A stretch of 64,000 nucleotides of DNA from Torymus aiolomorphi (taxonomy: Eukaryota > Arthropoda > Insecta > Hymenoptera > Torymidae), in assembly GCA_036365515.1 (NCBI GenBank), contig CM070877.1, forward strand, positions 2,861,001 to 2,925,000, read 5' to 3'. How positions within the stretch are numbered: the first letter of the stretch is position 1; the number at the start of each line of letters is the position of its first letter. This document shows positions 61,661-64,000 of the stretch, piece after piece. A program made the translations under genes and the position numbers. Below the pieces are notes generated by a model. It searched no databases and was not told the DNA's origin. It saw nothing but the letters and a program-made list of their open reading frames with translations.

Positions 61661-61992
61661 CACTCTTAAAAATGTTATCCCTATTTTGCATAAAATTTGT
61701 GTAAAATATGAATTTCGCTATTTTGCATAATTATCTGTGTAAGTGAATTATAAAAATTTTGTGTAAAAATTTTAGACGAGTATTTGTGTAAAATCGCCAT
61801 TTTACAAAAACTTCGAGTAAAATTATTGTTTTAAAATTTGAAATTTGCGTAAATTGAACATTTTACAGAAATGTGTGTAAATTGAAAATTATTTACACAC
61901 GGTCGTGCAAATTTTACACACATTTTGTGTAAAATTTTACACAAAATTTAAGTTACACAGGATTCATATTTTACACAAAATTTTTAACCGTG
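61661..61992. mobile_element. 332-bp MITE with CAC..TTAAAAAT ends
   Basis: Imperfect TIRs cactcttaaaaat (61661-61673) and atttttaaccgtg (61980-61992) flank an interior of alternating tgtgtaaaat and attttacaca words in both orientations. It is non-coding. Confidence 0.65.
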
Positions 61993-62199
61993 CAGCATTA
62001 AATAAAGATAAAATGAAAGATTTATAACAATTGTTTCATAATACTCCGCCAAGAACTAAAATCTGCATTAAATATTTATACAACCATTGCTTATGTTTAC
62101 GTTACAAGTACAATAAATGAAAACAGTCGAATTCATTATAGACATATCAATAATTAGCATCGTAATAGCGTAATAAACATAATTAATTTCGAAACAACC

Positions 62200-63060
62200 T
62201 TCCGCGCAGTACCAACCCCTAAATTCGATACCATTACCGAAACACCGAAAGCGCGGCAGCAGCAGCCGCCGCCACCTTGAGGCCGCGCGTATTACTCTCT
62301 CGATTTACAGCCGAAACGGCGAAACAAAAACCAAGCGCCAGAGCGCCACCACCATAAATAAACCAAAAAAGCCACGTCTATTTCAAATTAACGAAAGACC
62401 AGAAAGAGAGAGAGGGCACGCGCGCGCCTGGCAAGGCTATACCTAACCAGCGCCGTCGGCGGTAGACGACGCTGCTATGGAATTCGGCTCTCCGTGCACG
62501 CACGCAGTTTCGTGATTTTCATTTCGGGCGCGCGGTTAGCTCTGCGGCACCACGCGTCCCCCCTATATCATCGTTTAAAATAATATTGCGCGCGCGAGTC
62601 CAGGAGGCGCGCGGGCCGCGCTCTCTCATATCCGCCGCGACAAATCACCCCCTGCCTACGCGCGCGCACGGCGAAAATGGTCCTAGGAGCGAAAAATATA
62701 ACGGCGCATACTGGCTTTATTGTGTGCGTGCGTACGTGTCTGTCTCTGCGTGTGTGTGTGTGTGTGTGTGTGGGTGTGTATGGAAGGGGAGGTATTTCTT
62801 TTTTTTGGACGCTGGTGTCTCCCGTAGGAGCTGTCCTCGAAATATTAATAAAAAGCGAGGAGGAAGGGAGAAAGAGAGGAGTTATGAATCCGAGGTTTCT
62901 TTTTTGGGGGTGGGAGGGCGTTCTTTTGCGGCCGCGAGTTTCTAAGAGTAGAGCTCTAATTGTGAGGAAGGCGAGGAGAGAGAGGCGAGGCTGCCCATTT
63001 TAATGAAAATTTCGAAGTGCGCTTCGAGTTCGAGGAGGTGGGGGAGGAATATTAGATGGG
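62200..63060. promoter_or_regulatory. GC-rich island with (GT)n
   Basis: CpG-rich block with cagcagcagccgccgcc near 62259 and a (GT) run near 62752-62772. The frames of 119 and 108 codons overlap in different phases and are not recognised. Confidence 0.3.
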
Positions 63061-63197
63061 AATTCTTTCTTTTAGTGGATTTTATTGTGTATAAATTACT
63101 TTTGAATAATGTGAGGTGACGGTGATAATTGCGTCGGTGGAAGGTTAAGAGTAGTTTTAATTGGTAGGGTATTATTCAACGTAATAAACAAGTTATT

Positions 63198-63340
63198 CAC
63201 TCTCTAAACATATGAATAAGTGAAAAATCACTCACTGGTGCGAATAAGTGAAAAAATCTACTAATACTTTAGTGAATATTTACTTATTGAAGCAGTGGAG
63301 TAAAATTTTCACTGCGTAATATTCATTTTTAGAGAGCACT
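63198..63340. mobile_element. 143-bp MITE with CACTCTCTAAA-like ends
   Basis: The left end cactctctaaacat (63198-63211) is the imperfect inverse of atttttagagagcact (63325-63340). Short gaataagtgaaaaa words repeat inside. Confidence 0.6.
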
Positions 63341-64000
63341 CGGTAAGAACGTAAATACGACCATATGTGGACTATAACAATACATGGGTTTGAACTTATT
63401 GATTTTCTTTTATTTTATTCGAAAATAATAAACGACACTCTGGTTTCTTCCTTATATATGCGTATTACTGATTTTTCTGAGAAATTTTAATACGTGTTTG
63501 ACAAACACTTTTAATGATTAGCACACATTTTTTCCTTCTAAATTAGACACTTCGGATATATTTATTGATTAAAGTTGCTTGCAAAAGTGTAGAAGTTAAA
63601 TTAAAGATTCTTTTTAAATTTGAATGTTTCCCTTTTATGAATAAAAAATATAAATAAATTTATTATTAGAAAGGTAGTTTCAATGTTAAAAGTATATTTC
63701 GAAACACATATAAAAACTTTATTTATGGAATATAATATTTTCGATGCTTTTTACGTTATTTTGCATGCATTTTCGATTGAAATTTTTACATTTTTATAAC
63801 CTTTATTTACTTTCTAACTCACGAATATTTTCCATTCCGCACAACAATTCATAAACCAACACATCCATCAAGTCTCATATTAGATTCCCACCGTATTCCC
63901 CTTTCCATTAACCTCCCATATCCATTTCTTTAACAACCAATGCAACCAGCAAAAAACCTTCTCCGAAATATCGCTTACACGCAACAAAAGCCATTCCCAT
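63341..64000. other. AT-rich intergenic DNA at the window end
   Basis: Nothing supported in this stretch. Confidence 0.5.

Overview
This 64 kb window is animal nuclear DNA, most likely from an insect and probably a hymenopteran such as a parasitoid wasp. The evidence is split genes with GT-AG introns and AATAAA signals, a Pellino-type ubiquitin ligase, an arthropod CLIP-domain serine protease homologue, long AT-rich intergenic stretches, (GA)n microsatellites and many short inverted-repeat transposons. The order is an inference from protein resemblance and genome texture; the sequence does not prove it.

Only two protein genes can be supported firmly. A Pellino-like E3 ubiquitin ligase lies on the minus strand at 16690-17922. 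Its coding region is one uninterrupted frame of 410 codons with the FHA-like domain and all eight zinc ligands of the RING-like domain; a splice acceptor just before the ATG suggests a non-coding first exon. A secreted CLIP-domain serine protease homologue lies on the plus strand at 52643-57054. It has five coding exons and encodes 486 residues, and its catalytic Ser is replaced by Gly. It resembles the CLIPA / prophenoloxidase-activating factor 2 group. Both families act in insect innate immunity (Toll/IMD-type signalling and the melanization cascade), but they are 35 kb apart and on opposite strands, and nothing shows shared regulation.

Layout: 0-4.4 kb is a cluster of inverted-repeat elements, a foldback element and a tRNA-like SINE head. 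4.8-16 kb is AT-rich DNA with GC/CpG-rich islands and several TIR elements. 16.7-18.6 kb is the Pellino gene, followed by a 549-bp TTAA-flanked MITE. 19.3-40 kb has AT-rich DNA, further GC-rich islands, (GA)n/(CT)n arrays, a nested transposon at 24.4-25.6 kb and a cruciform cluster at 29.7-30.1 kb. 41-44.9 kb is a second nested transposon of the same family. 45-52 kb holds islands, one TIR element and two speculative small reading frames. 52.6-57.2 kb is the protease homologue gene, with repeats in its introns. 57-64 kb has islands and two small MITEs. The islands are spaced every few kb, carry no convincing exons and may be promoters or enhancers of genes outside the window.

The most unusual signals are: a recurring cruciform family with a cgcttcgctcg-like core; two copies of one TIR family, each split by a later insertion; several elements built from 170-323 bp internal subrepeats beside a (CA)n tract; and a 94-bp tandem duplication across an exon/intron boundary of the protease homologue gene.
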